Shown piece after piece: positions 8,267 to 15,641 of a DNA stretch of 64,000 nucleotides. The position numbers were made by a program, and so were the translations under genes. The stretch's first letter is position 1, and every line of letters begins with the position of its first letter. The notes beneath the pieces were generated by a model. The model searched no databases, had not been told where the DNA came from, and saw only the letters and a program-made list of their open reading frames with translations. This DNA is from Luteimonas rhizosphaerae (GTDB taxonomy: Bacteria; Pseudomonadota; Gammaproteobacteria; Xanthomonadales; Xanthomonadaceae), in assembly GCF_002849595.1 (NCBI RefSeq), contig NZ_NRQR01000028.1, positions 110,523 to 174,522 of the forward strand, read 5' to 3'.

Positions 8267-9964
8267 TTACTCGGACTTGTTGCCCAGCTGCTCGCGCAGC
8301 AGCGCGCCCAGCTTGGTGGTGCCGCTCGACGCTTCCGAAGCCGCCGACGCCGCCTTGTTGTACTCGGCCAGGCTCTCGGCCGTCTCGGCCTCGTCCTTCG
8401 CCTTGATCGACAACTGCAGCGAACGGGTCTTGCGGTCCATGCCGAAGTACTTGGCCTCGATCTCCTGGCCGACCTTCAGATGCTGGCTGGCGTCGTCGAT
8501 GCGCTCGTCGCTGATGTCACGCGCCTGCACATAGCCTTCCACGCCGTCACCCAGATCGATCAGGGCGCCCTTGGCATCGACTTCCTTGACCGTACCGCTG
8601 ACCTTGGAGCCGCGCGGATTGCCGGCCATGAACTGGCCGAGCGGATCCTGCTCGAGCTGCTTGACGCCGAGCGAGATGCGCTCGCGCTCCGGATCGACGG
8701 CCAGCACGATGGCTTCCAGCGTGTCGCCCTTCTTGAAGTTGCGGGCCACGTCTTCGCCGGTCGAGTTCCAGGTGATGTCCGACAGATGGATCAGGCCGTC
8801 GATACCGCCGTCCAGGCCGATGAAGATGCCGAAGTCGGTGATCGACTTGATCTGGCCGTCGACCTTGTCGCCCTTCTTGTAGATGGCGGCGAAGGTTTCC
8901 CACGGATTCGACGTGACCTGCTTGATGCCGAGCGAGATGCGGCGACGCTCCTCGTCGACGTCCAGCACCCTCACTTCGACGTCGGCACCGACCTGCACGA
9001 CCTTGGACGGGTTGACGTTCTTGTTGGTCCAGTCCATCTCGGACACGTGCACCAGGCCTTCGACGCCCGGCTCGATTTCGACGAACGCGCCGTAATCGGT
9101 GACGTTGGAGACCTTGCCGAACACGCGCGTGTTGGACGGGTAACGGCGGGCGATGTTGTCCCACGGATCCTCGCCAAGCTGCTTCAGGCCGAGCGACACG
9201 CGGTTGCGCTCGCGGTCGTACTTCAGCACGCGGACGTCGAGCTCTGCGCCCACTTCCACGACTTCGGACGGATGGCGCACGCGCTTCCAAGCCATGTCGG
9301 TGATGTGCAGCAGGCCGTCGATGCCGCCGAGGTCCACGAACGCGCCGTAATCGGTCAGGTTCTTGACGACGCCCTTCAGCACCGCGCCCTCGACCAGCTT
9401 CTCCATCAGCTGCTCGCGCTCTTCCGAGTGCTCGCTCTCGACGACTGCGCGGCGCGAGACGACGACGTTGTTGCGCTTGCGGTCCAGCTTGATCAGCTTG
9501 AACTCGAGTTCCTTGCCCTCGAGGTACACCGGGTCGCGGACCGGACGCACGTCGACCAGCGAGCCCGGCAGGAAGGCGCGGACGTCCTTGATGTCGACGG
9601 TGAAGCCGCCCTTGACCTTGCCGCTGATGCGACCGGTGATCGTTTCGTTCTTCTCGAGCGCTTCCTCGAGCTCGTCCCACACCATGGCGCGCTTGGCCTT
9701 CTCGCGCGACAGCACGGTTTCGCCGAAGCCGTTCTCGAGCGAGTCCAGCGCCACCTTGACGGTGTCGCCTTCCGCGACGTCGATCTCGCCGGCGTCGTTA
9801 CGGAACTGTTCGATCGGCACGATGCCTTCGGACTTCAAGCCGGCGTTGATCACGACGACGTCGGTGCGGACCTGCACGACGACACCGGTGACGATCGCGC
9901 CCGGCTTCAGCTTCGCCAGATTGGTCTGACTGGCTTCGAACAGCTCTGCAAATGATTCGGTCAT
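8267..9964 (-). CDS. rpsA: 30S ribosomal protein S1
   Basis: S1 binds mRNA leaders and helps the 30S subunit start translation. The 565-residue protein contains six S1 RNA-binding repeats; the DYGAFV(D/E) and DFGIFIGL motifs recur, e.g. [24 protein letters not shown] and [22 protein letters not shown]. The ATG at 9964 ([13 protein letters not shown]) was chosen because it gives the conserved S1 N-terminus and length; the open frame extends further upstream but that part has no S1 character. Downstream is ihfB after a hairpin. Upstream is the damaged cmk gene, the usual cmk-rpsA order. S1 normally represses its own mRNA through the leader, here between 9965 and the cmk stop. Confidence 0.96.
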   Translation of the reverse strand: MTESFAELFEASQTNLAKLKPGAIVTGVVVQVRTDVVVINAGLKSEGIVPIEQFRNDAGEIDVAEGDTVKVALDSLENGFGETVLSREKAKRAMVWDELEEALEKNETITGRISGKVKGGFTVDIKDVRAFLPGSLVDVRPVRDPVYLEGKELEFKLIKLDRKRNNVVVSRRAVVESEHSEEREQLMEKLVEGAVLKGVVKNLTDYGAFVDLGGIDGLLHITDMAWKRVRHPSEVVEVGAELDVRVLKYDRERNRVSLGLKQLGEDPWDNIARRYPSNTRVFGKVSNVTDYGAFVEIEPGVEGLVHVSEMDWTNKNVNPSKVVQVGADVEVRVLDVDEERRRISLGIKQVTSNPWETFAAIYKKGDKVDGQIKSITDFGIFIGLDGGIDGLIHLSDITWNSTGEDVARNFKKGDTLEAIVLAVDPERERISLGVKQLEQDPLGQFMAGNPRGSKVSGTVKEVDAKGALIDLGDGVEGYVQARDISDERIDDASQHLKVGQEIEAKYFGMDRKTRSLQLSIKAKDEAETAESLAEYNKAASAASEASSGTTKLGALLREQLGNKSE

Positions 9965-10145
9965 TGGTTGATTACCTGGTTGACTCAGACTGTCGGCAGC
10001 GGAACGTCCGCGAAGCCTGCAGTCCACCCGTTGATCGGCCGTCGCGGGATTGCATGGGCCGTGAGTGTTGAGGTGGATGAACCCGGACGGGAACGCCTGC
10101 GCGCCCACGGACGGGGATGGAGAACGAGCGATACGACTTGACGCA

Positions 10146-10853
10146 CTACGACATGCAACGTCTGCCACAACGTGGCGCCCCACCCCCGCAGGCCGCCGGG
10201 ACCGGAAGGCCGGTCGCGTCAGTCCCGCGCGGGCAGCAATGCCAGCACCTGCGCCACGACGGCCTGGATGCCCAGCCCGGTGGTATCGATTTGGCATCAC
10301 GGGCGTCACGCGCGAGGATCTCGCGCAGCAGACCGTCCATTGTGACCGAAACCCCCTTGTCCTTCAACTGCTTATAGCGCCTCTCGGCACGCTCCTCGGC
10401 ACTGGCCGTCAGGAACACCTTCCACCCGGCATCCGGGAAGATCACGGTACCCATGTCGCGTCCGTCGGCCACCAGGCCCGGCGCCTGGCGGAAGGCGCGC
10501 TGACGTTCCTTGAGCGCGGCCCGGACTTCCGGGATCGCGGCGATCGCCGAGGCGGCAGCGCCGGCGGTCTCGGTCCGCAGCTCGTCGGTCGCGTCGTTGC
10601 CGTTGACCAGTACCCGCAGTTCGCCGCTGTCGCTGTCCCGGAACCCGATCGTCGTGTCGAACGTGCAGCGCACCAGCGCGCCCGGATCGTCGAGGTCCAG
10701 GTCCGCCCAGCCCGCGGCCACGCCGACCGCGCGGTAGAGCGCGCCCGAATCGAGGTAGTGCCAGCCCAGATGCGTGGCGACCATGCGGCTGATCGTGCCT
10801 TTGCCGGACCCGGACGGGCCGTCGATCGTCAAAACGGGCACTTCGGCCGCCAT
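10146..10853 (-). CDS. cmk: Cytidylate kinase with frameshifted, shortened C-terminus
   Basis: Cmk phosphorylates CMP and dCMP. From the ATG at 10853 (GGAGG 6 nt upstream) the first 187 residues are a normal cytidylate kinase: P-loop [34 protein letters not shown], and the start of the RDARD segment. After Ala187 (codon 10293-10295) the frame departs into an Arg/Trp/Cys-rich tail of 48 residues ending at 10146. In the shifted frame the expected Cmk ending resumes at once ([20 protein letters not shown]...) and stops at 10219-10221. The intact segments add up to about 211 residues against about 225 in the family. So roughly 14-16 codons (the conserved Arg-Ala-Pro-Leu segment) plus the frame have been lost, consistent with a deletion of about 43-47 bp. 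The product may be impaired, or this may be an assembly error. Confidence 0.8.
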   Translation of the reverse strand: MAAEVPVLTIDGPSGSGKGTISRMVATHLGWHYLDSGALYRAVGVAAGWADLDLDDPGALVRCTFDTTIGFRDSDSGELRVLVNGNDATDELRTETAGAAASAIAAIPEVRAALKERQRAFRQAPGLVADGRDMGTVIFPDAGWKVFLTASAEERAERRYKQLKDKGVSVTMDGLLREILARDARDAKSIPPGWASRPSWRRCWHCCPRGTDATGLPVPAACGGGAPRCGRRCMS

Positions 10854-10901
10854 TCCCAACCTCCGGGTTGCGCGCCGGTTTCCGGTTCGGAACCCAAGCG
10901 C

Positions 10902-10931
10902 TTGAATCGAGAAGAATTTACCCGCTAGAAT
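10902..10931 (+). promoter_or_regulatory. Sigma-70 type promoter of rpmJ
   Basis: TTGAAT (10902-10907) and TAGAAT (10926-10931) are separated by 18 bp, close to the -35/-10 consensus. Transcription would start near 10938, with an AGAGG ribosome binding site at 10960-10964 before the rpmJ ATG at 10971. Confidence 0.7.
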
Positions 10932-10970
10932 AGCCGGCTTGATCGTTTTATCCCATCCCAGAGGTTTGTC

Positions 10971-11096
10971 ATGAAGGTCCTGTCCTCCCTGAAGTCGGCG
11001 AAGACCCGCCACCGCGATTGCAAGGTCGTGCGTCGTCGCGGCAAGGTCTTCGTGATCTGCAAGACCAATCCGCGTTTCAAGGCGCGTCAGCGCTGA
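10971..11096 (+). CDS. rpmJ: 50S ribosomal protein L36 (type B, zinc-free)
   Basis: This 41-residue basic protein starts [20 protein letters not shown], continues [17 protein letters not shown] and ends KARQR. That is the pattern of the type B (YkgO-like) L36 paralogue. It has only two Cys residues, instead of the Cys3-His zinc ligand set of the zinc-binding form, so it should not need zinc. It has its own promoter and a T-tailed hairpin behind it, so it is probably a one-gene transcript. In many bacteria the zinc-free form is induced on zinc starvation by Zur, but the promoter here is near consensus and no Zur box was recognised, so it may be constitutive. It is too short to be found without reading the sequence directly. 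Confidence 0.93.
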   Translation: MKVLSSLKSAKTRHRDCKVVRRRGKVFVICKTNPRFKARQR

Positions 11097-11143
11097 GCAT
11101 CGCCGGACCGCCGCCGCGGCAACGTGGCGCGGGTGTTGAAGCG

Positions 11144-11167
11144 AAGGCCGCAGCGATGCGGCCTTTT
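11144..11167 (+). terminator. Rho-independent terminator of rpmJ
   Basis: A perfect 9-bp stem, AAGGCCGCA (11144-11152) with its complement at 11157-11165, closed by a GCGA tetraloop and followed by a short T-run, 48 nt after the rpmJ stop. Confidence 0.8.
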
Positions 11168-11301
11168 GCTTTGGCCGGGCGCAGGTGCCGGTGCGGTGGA
11201 TCGGCGTGCGCCGTCGACGCACGCGTTTTCTGTTAAATAATGCCCGGCGGGCGTGCTGCCCGCGCAGCCGCCTTTCCCTATCCTCTGCCAGGAGCTTCGA
11301 C

Positions 11302-11646
11302 ATGCCGCGTTCCTTCGCCACGGCCTTCATCGGCACCGTTCTCACGGGCGCCCTGCTCGCCTGCGCCGCGCCGGCATCCGCCGACACGCTGCTGGTCGAT
11401 CGCAGCCGCCAGACCGCACACGTCGCCGCGCCGGCACGTGGCATGAGCATGGCCCAGGTGGAGGCGACCTACGGCGCGCCGACCCAGCGCCTGGATCCGC
11501 GTGGCGGCCAGAAGCGCCAATGGCCGACGATCCACCGTTGGGTCTATCCGACGTTCACCGTGTACTTCGAGAAGAGCAAGGTGATCGATACCGTCGTCAA
11601 CCAGGCTGCCGTGTCCGAAGTCGGACCCAAGCCCGCCATTCGCTGA
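11302..11646 (+). CDS. Small secreted protein of unknown function
   Basis: This 114-residue protein has a clear signal peptide ([20 protein letters not shown], cleavage probably after ASA near residue 27). A short mature domain includes [39 protein letters not shown] and VNQ. The G(M)(S/T)xxxVxxxYGxP pattern followed by beta strands resembles the small BamE/SmpA-like periplasmic fold, but this is only a pattern resemblance and no function is claimed. The ATG at 11302 has AGGAG at 11290-11294. It ends 4 bp before aguA, so it is probably cotranscribed with it, though nothing else links it to polyamine metabolism. Confidence 0.75.
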   Translation: MPRSFATAFIGTVLTGALLACAAPASADTLLVDRSRQTAHVAAPARGMSMAQVEATYGAPTQRLDPRGGQKRQWPTIHRWVYPTFTVYFEKSKVIDTVVNQAAVSEVGPKPAIR

Positions 11647-11650
11647 GTCC

Positions 11651-12688
11651 ATGACGAATACCGCTTTGCGCTTCCCCGCGGAATGGGAACCCCAGTCCGC
11701 GATCCTGCTCGCGTGGCCGACCGAAGACACCGACTGGGCCGCGCGCCTGGGCGAGGTCGAGGACACCTACATCGCGCTCGTCGCGGCGATCACCCGGTTC
11801 CAGACGGTCGTCATCTGCGTGCCGGACGAGGACGTGCAGAGCTATGCCTTCGTGCGCCTGGCGTCGAACCGCATCGACATGGCGCGCGTGCGCTTCGTCG
11901 AGGCGGCGTACGACGACACCTGGCTGCGCGATTCCGGACCGATCTCGCTGCGCCGCGACGCCGGCTTCCTGCTCAACGATTTCCGGTTCACCGGCTGGGG
12001 CGGCAAGTTCGACGCGAGCCGTGACGACCGCCTCGTCGGGCGCCTGCACGGCGACGGCCTGTTCGTCGCCTCGGCCGAGCGGCGCGAGATCGACTTCGCA
12101 CTCGAGGGTGGCGCGATCGAGACCGACGGCGCCGGCACGCTGTTGACCACGTGGCGCTGCCTGCACGAGCGGCACCCGGAAGCCACCCGCGACGCGCTGA
12201 CGACGAAGCTCTCGGACTGGCTGGCGCAGGATCGCGTGCTGTGGCTCGATCACGGCTATCTCGAGGGCGACGACACCGACGCCCATATCGACACCCTCGC
12301 CCGGTTTGCACCGGACGACGCGATCGTGTTCCAGGCCTGCGACGACTCCGGCGATCCGCACCACGCCGAACTGCAGGCGATGGCCGGCGAGATCGCCGCG
12401 CTGCGCACACGCGACGGGCAGCCCTACCGGTTGTTCCCGCTGCCCTGGCCGCAGCCGATACTCGACGACGGCCGCCGTCTCGCCGCGAGCTACGCGAATT
12501 ACCTGATCGTCAACGGCGCCGTGCTGATGCCGGCCTATGGCGACCCGGCCGACGACGCGGCCGCGGCCGTGCTCGCCCGGGCGCACCCCGGCCGCGAGAT
12601 CGTGCAGGTGCCCTGCCGTCCCCTGATCTGGCAGAACGGCAGCCTGCATTGCCTGACGATGCAACTGCCGGACGGCCTGCTGGTCTGA
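11651..12688 (+). CDS. aguA: Agmatine deiminase
   Basis: This enzyme hydrolyses agmatine to N-carbamoylputrescine and ammonia in the cytoplasm, the first step of the two-step arginine-decarboxylase route to putrescine. The 345-residue protein belongs to the peptidyl-arginine-deiminase superfamily. WEPQSAILLAWP opens the fold, DTWLRDSGP and FNGWGGKF-like (FTGWGGKF) loops follow, then LEGGAIETDG, the HID motif (212-214), and the catalytic Cys at 334 in NGSLHCLTMQ. Length is slightly below the plant and Pseudomonas enzymes but typical for this family. It is followed by aguB 114 bp downstream; together they form a complete agmatine-to-putrescine pathway. Confidence 0.93.
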   Translation: MTNTALRFPAEWEPQSAILLAWPTEDTDWAARLGEVEDTYIALVAAITRFQTVVICVPDEDVQSYAFVRLASNRIDMARVRFVEAAYDDTWLRDSGPISLRRDAGFLLNDFRFTGWGGKFDASRDDRLVGRLHGDGLFVASAERREIDFALEGGAIETDGAGTLLTTWRCLHERHPEATRDALTTKLSDWLAQDRVLWLDHGYLEGDDTDAHIDTLARFAPDDAIVFQACDDSGDPHHAELQAMAGEIAALRTRDGQPYRLFPLPWPQPILDDGRRLAASYANYLIVNGAVLMPAYGDPADDAAAAVLARAHPGREIVQVPCRPLIWQNGSLHCLTMQLPDGLLV

Positions 12689-12802
12689 GAGCGGGCACGC
12701 GTGTGGCGCGTCGCGCAGCGTCGCAGGCGCGATTCCCTGCACCGTGACGCGGCCCGCATCCCCGTCCCGGGGCATACATCCTGCGTGGATTAGACTTTCC
12801 GC

Positions 12803-13702
12803 ATGAAGACCAAGACCTTGCCCGTCGCGCTCGTCCAGGAGCGCGCCATCATCGACCAGGGCGCCGGCAACGCCGATGCCAACCTGTCGATCATCGAATC
12901 GCGTGTCGCCGAGGCCGCGGCACGCGGCGCGAAGCTGGTGCTGTTGCAGGAACTGCACAACGGCGCGTACTTCTGCCAGCACGAATCGGTCGACGAGTTC
13001 GATCTTGCCGAGCCGATTCCCGGCCCGAGCACCGAGCGCCTGGCCGCCCTCGCGAAGCAGCACAGGATCGTCGTGGTCAGTTCGCTGTTCGAACGCCGCG
13101 CCGCGGGGCTGTACCACAACACCGGCGTCGTCTTCGATGCCGACGGCAGCATCGCGGGCAAGTACCGCAAGATGCACATTCCCGACGACCCGGGGTTCTA
13201 CGAGAAGTTCTACTTCACGCCGGGCGACATCGGCTTCAAGCCCATCGATACCTCGGTCGGCCGGCTCGGCCTGCTGGTGTGCTGGGACCAGTGGTATCCG
13301 GAAGCCGCGCGCCTGATGGCGCTGGCCGGCGCCGACGTGCTGTTGTACCCGACGGCGATCGGCTGGGATCCCGACGACGACGCCGCGGAAAAGCAGCGCC
13401 AGCGTGATGCGTGGATTCTGAGCCATCGCGGCCACGCGGTCGCCAACGGCCTGCCGGTGCTCTCGTGCAACCGCGTCGGCCACGAACCGTCGCCGGTCGG
13501 CGCTTCGGGCATCGATTTCTGGGGCAACAGCCACGTGCTGGGGCCGCAGGGCGAATTCCTGGCCGAAGCCGCGGGGGATCCGACGATCCTCAGCTGCGAG
13601 ATCGACCTTGGCAGGAGCGAACAGGTGCGCCGGATCTGGCCGTTCCTGCGCGACCGCCGCATCGACGCCTATGGCGACCTGCTCAAGCGCTACATCGACT
13701 GA
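12803..13702 (+). CDS. aguB: N-carbamoylputrescine amidase
   Basis: This carbon-nitrogen hydrolase releases ammonia and CO2 from N-carbamoylputrescine, giving putrescine. The 299-residue protein shows the nitrilase triad: Glu50 (LLQELHNG), Lys123 (KYRKMHIPDDPG) and Cys160 (LLVCWDQWYPEAAR). The GFYEKFYFTPGD segment and C-terminal SEQVRRIWPFLRDRR are typical of AguB. It follows aguA on the same strand. The 114-bp gap contains a TTAGACT element about 12 bp before the ATG that could be a -10 box, so an extra promoter is possible. A GNAT gene starts 4 bp after its stop. Confidence 0.95.
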   Translation: MKTKTLPVALVQERAIIDQGAGNADANLSIIESRVAEAAARGAKLVLLQELHNGAYFCQHESVDEFDLAEPIPGPSTERLAALAKQHRIVVVSSLFERRAAGLYHNTGVVFDADGSIAGKYRKMHIPDDPGFYEKFYFTPGDIGFKPIDTSVGRLGLLVCWDQWYPEAARLMALAGADVLLYPTAIGWDPDDDAAEKQRQRDAWILSHRGHAVANGLPVLSCNRVGHEPSPVGASGIDFWGNSHVLGPQGEFLAEAAGDPTILSCEIDLGRSEQVRRIWPFLRDRRIDAYGDLLKRYID

Positions 13703-13706
13703 GGCG

Positions 13707-14237
13707 ATGGACGTCCGACTCCGCGACGCCGTCGAAGGCGACTTCGACGCGATCACCGCGCTCTACGCCCGCGAGGTCCGCGACGGCGTGGCGACCTACG
13801 AATACGACGCGCCCGATCGCGACGAGATGCAGCGGCGCTGGCGCGCCCTGCGCGACGCCGGCTATCCGTATCTGGTCGCCGAGGTCGACGGCCAGTTCGG
13901 CGGCTACGCCTATGCCGGTGGCTATCGCACGCGGATCGGCTATCGCTGGACCGTCGAGAGCACCGTCTACGTCGCGCACCCGCTGCACGGACGCGGCATC
14001 GGTCGCCTGCTCATGGAGCGCCTGATCGACGACTGCACGCGGCTGGGGTTCCGGCAGATGGTGTCGGTGATCGGCGAACCCGCGAACGGCCCCTCGGTGC
14101 GCCTGCACGAGCGCCTCGGCTTCCGCACCATCGGCGTGTTTCCCGGACTCGGCCGCAAGCACGGCCGCTGGCTGGACACGCTGCAGATGCAACGCCCGCT
14201 CGGCCACGGCGCCGACACCTCTCCCGATGACGAATGA
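13707..14237 (+). CDS. GNAT family N-acetyltransferase (phosphinothricin acetyltransferase-like)
   Basis: This 176-residue acyltransferase has the GNAT fold. Its N-terminus (VRLRDAVEGDFDAITALYAREV) is like that of Pat/YncA proteins. The acetyl-CoA pyrophosphate-binding loop is HGRGIGRLLM, and a C-terminal VIGEPANGPSVRLHERLGF strand-helix follows. Members acetylate small amines or amino-acid analogues such as phosphinothricin or methionine sulfoximine. The gene begins 4 bp after aguB, so a polyamine-related substrate is possible but unproven. The ATG at 13707 was chosen for the conserved start. Its 3' end overlaps the next gene by 11 bp. Confidence 0.85.
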   Translation: MDVRLRDAVEGDFDAITALYAREVRDGVATYEYDAPDRDEMQRRWRALRDAGYPYLVAEVDGQFGGYAYAGGYRTRIGYRWTVESTVYVAHPLHGRGIGRLLMERLIDDCTRLGFRQMVSVIGEPANGPSVRLHERLGFRTIGVFPGLGRKHGRWLDTLQMQRPLGHGADTSPDDE

Positions 14238-15450
14238 CCTGATGACCGAGACCGCTTCCTCCCTGTGGCAGACCCAGCCCCACGTGATCGTGGAGCGCGA
14301 CGGGGTCCGCTACACCCTGCTCGGCACGGCGCACGTCTCGAAGATCAGCGTCGACGCGGTCGAGGATGCGATCGACAGCGGCGCGTTCGACGCCGTCGCC
14401 GTCGAGCTCGATGCGCAGCGGCTGCAGGCCATCAGCGATCCCGATGCGCTCGCCAAGCTCAACCTGGTCGACGTGATCCGCAAGGGCCGGGTCGCACTGT
14501 TCGCCGCGAACCTGGCGCTGGCCGCCTACCAGCGCCGCCTCGCCGAGCAGCTCGGCATCGAGCCGGGCGCCGAACTCAAGCGCGCGGTCACCCTGGCGAA
14601 CGAACGCGGACTGCCGGTCGCGCTGATCGACCGCGATGTCGGGCTGACGTTCAAGCGCGCGTCGCGCCAGCTGGGTTTCTTCGGGCGCATGAAACTGATG
14701 GGCAGCCTGCTCGGCGGTCTGCTCGCGTCCGACGAGCTCGGCGAGGACGAGATCGAGAATCTCAAGCAGGGCGACATGCTGGAGTCGAGCTTCGGCGAAT
14801 TCGCCAAGTCCAGCCCGCAGCTCTATGCCACCGTCATCACCGAGCGCGACCGCTACATGGCCGCGCGCCTGCGCGAAACCTCAGGCGCGGCGCGCGAGGT
14901 GCTGGCCGTGGTCGGCGCGGGTCATCTCGCCGGGCTCGCCCGGCATCTCGCCGAGGACACGCAGGCACCCGAGCGCACGCGGACCGACCTCGAACACGCG
15001 CCTGCCGGCAGAAGCCTGAAATGGGTCATGAGCCTGATCACGCTGGCGATCCTGGCGATGATCGTGTGGGGGTATTACCAGGGCGGCGCGGAACTCGGAC
15101 GCCAGCTGGTCACCGAATGGGTGGTCATCACCGCAGGCTTTGCCGCGCTGGGTGCGCTGCTCGCGCTGGCCCATCCGCTCGGCATCCTCGCGGCGGCGAT
15201 CGCGGCGCCGCTGAAGCCGATCCGCCCGCCCGGCATTTCGCCCGGCCTGTTCAGTGCACTGGTCGAAGCGCACGTCCGCCAGCCCGCCTACGGCGATTTC
15301 CTCGCGCTGCGCGACGACGCCGGCACGCTGCGCGGCTGGTACCGCAACCGGGTGTCGCGAACCATCCTCAACTTCATGCTGACCAATGTCGGTTCGAGTG
15401 TCGGCGTGTGGGTCGCCGGGCTACGGATCGCGGGACGCGTGTTCGGCTGA
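14227..15450 (+). CDS. TraB/PrgY/GumN-type membrane protein
   Basis: This 407-residue protein belongs to the TraB (pheromone-shutdown related) family. The N-terminal Tiki/TraB-like domain has LLGTAHVSKIS (32-41), VAVELDAQRLQAI, a conserved Arg/Glu-rich core and VVGAGHLAGLARHL near residue 230. The C-terminal third is hydrophobic with several membrane spans (starting MSLITLAILAMIVWGYYQG, then VVITAGFAALGALLAL). The related animal Tiki domain is a metalloprotease, but the reaction of bacterial TraB proteins is not settled. Its start overlaps the 3' end of the GNAT gene by 11 bp, implying cotranscription with the agu genes. No functional link to them is evident. Confidence 0.82.
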   Translation: MTNDLMTETASSLWQTQPHVIVERDGVRYTLLGTAHVSKISVDAVEDAIDSGAFDAVAVELDAQRLQAISDPDALAKLNLVDVIRKGRVALFAANLALAAYQRRLAEQLGIEPGAELKRAVTLANERGLPVALIDRDVGLTFKRASRQLGFFGRMKLMGSLLGGLLASDELGEDEIENLKQGDMLESSFGEFAKSSPQLYATVITERDRYMAARLRETSGAAREVLAVVGAGHLAGLARHLAEDTQAPERTRTDLEHAPAGRSLKWVMSLITLAILAMIVWGYYQGGAELGRQLVTEWVVITAGFAALGALLALAHPLGILAAAIAAPLKPIRPPGISPGLFSALVEAHVRQPAYGDFLALRDDAGTLRGWYRNRVSRTILNFMLTNVGSSVGVWVAGLRIAGRVFG

Positions 15451-15456
15451 GGCAAT

Positions 15457-15477
15457 GGCGGCAAGGTCGTTGCCGCC
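15457..15477. terminator. Weak stem-loop after the TraB-type gene
   Basis: An 8-bp inverted repeat GGCGGCAA/TTGCCGCC with a 5-nt loop lies 7 bp past the stop codon at 15450. No T-run follows, so termination is only possible. The remaining 164 bp up to the convergent mannosidase gene show nothing else. Confidence 0.35.
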
Positions 15478-15641
15478 CGGCGTGCCCGAAATCGAACGCG
15501 CGTGACGCGACGCGTGGGTCTCGGCGATCGAACCAGAATCCGCGGCGCCTGCAGCCTTGCCGCGGACCGGGGTTCGCCTGCGGGCGCTCGCCCGCCGTCA
15601 GGCGCTGACGACCTGGTCGGGTCGCCAGTGCCCGACGCGAG

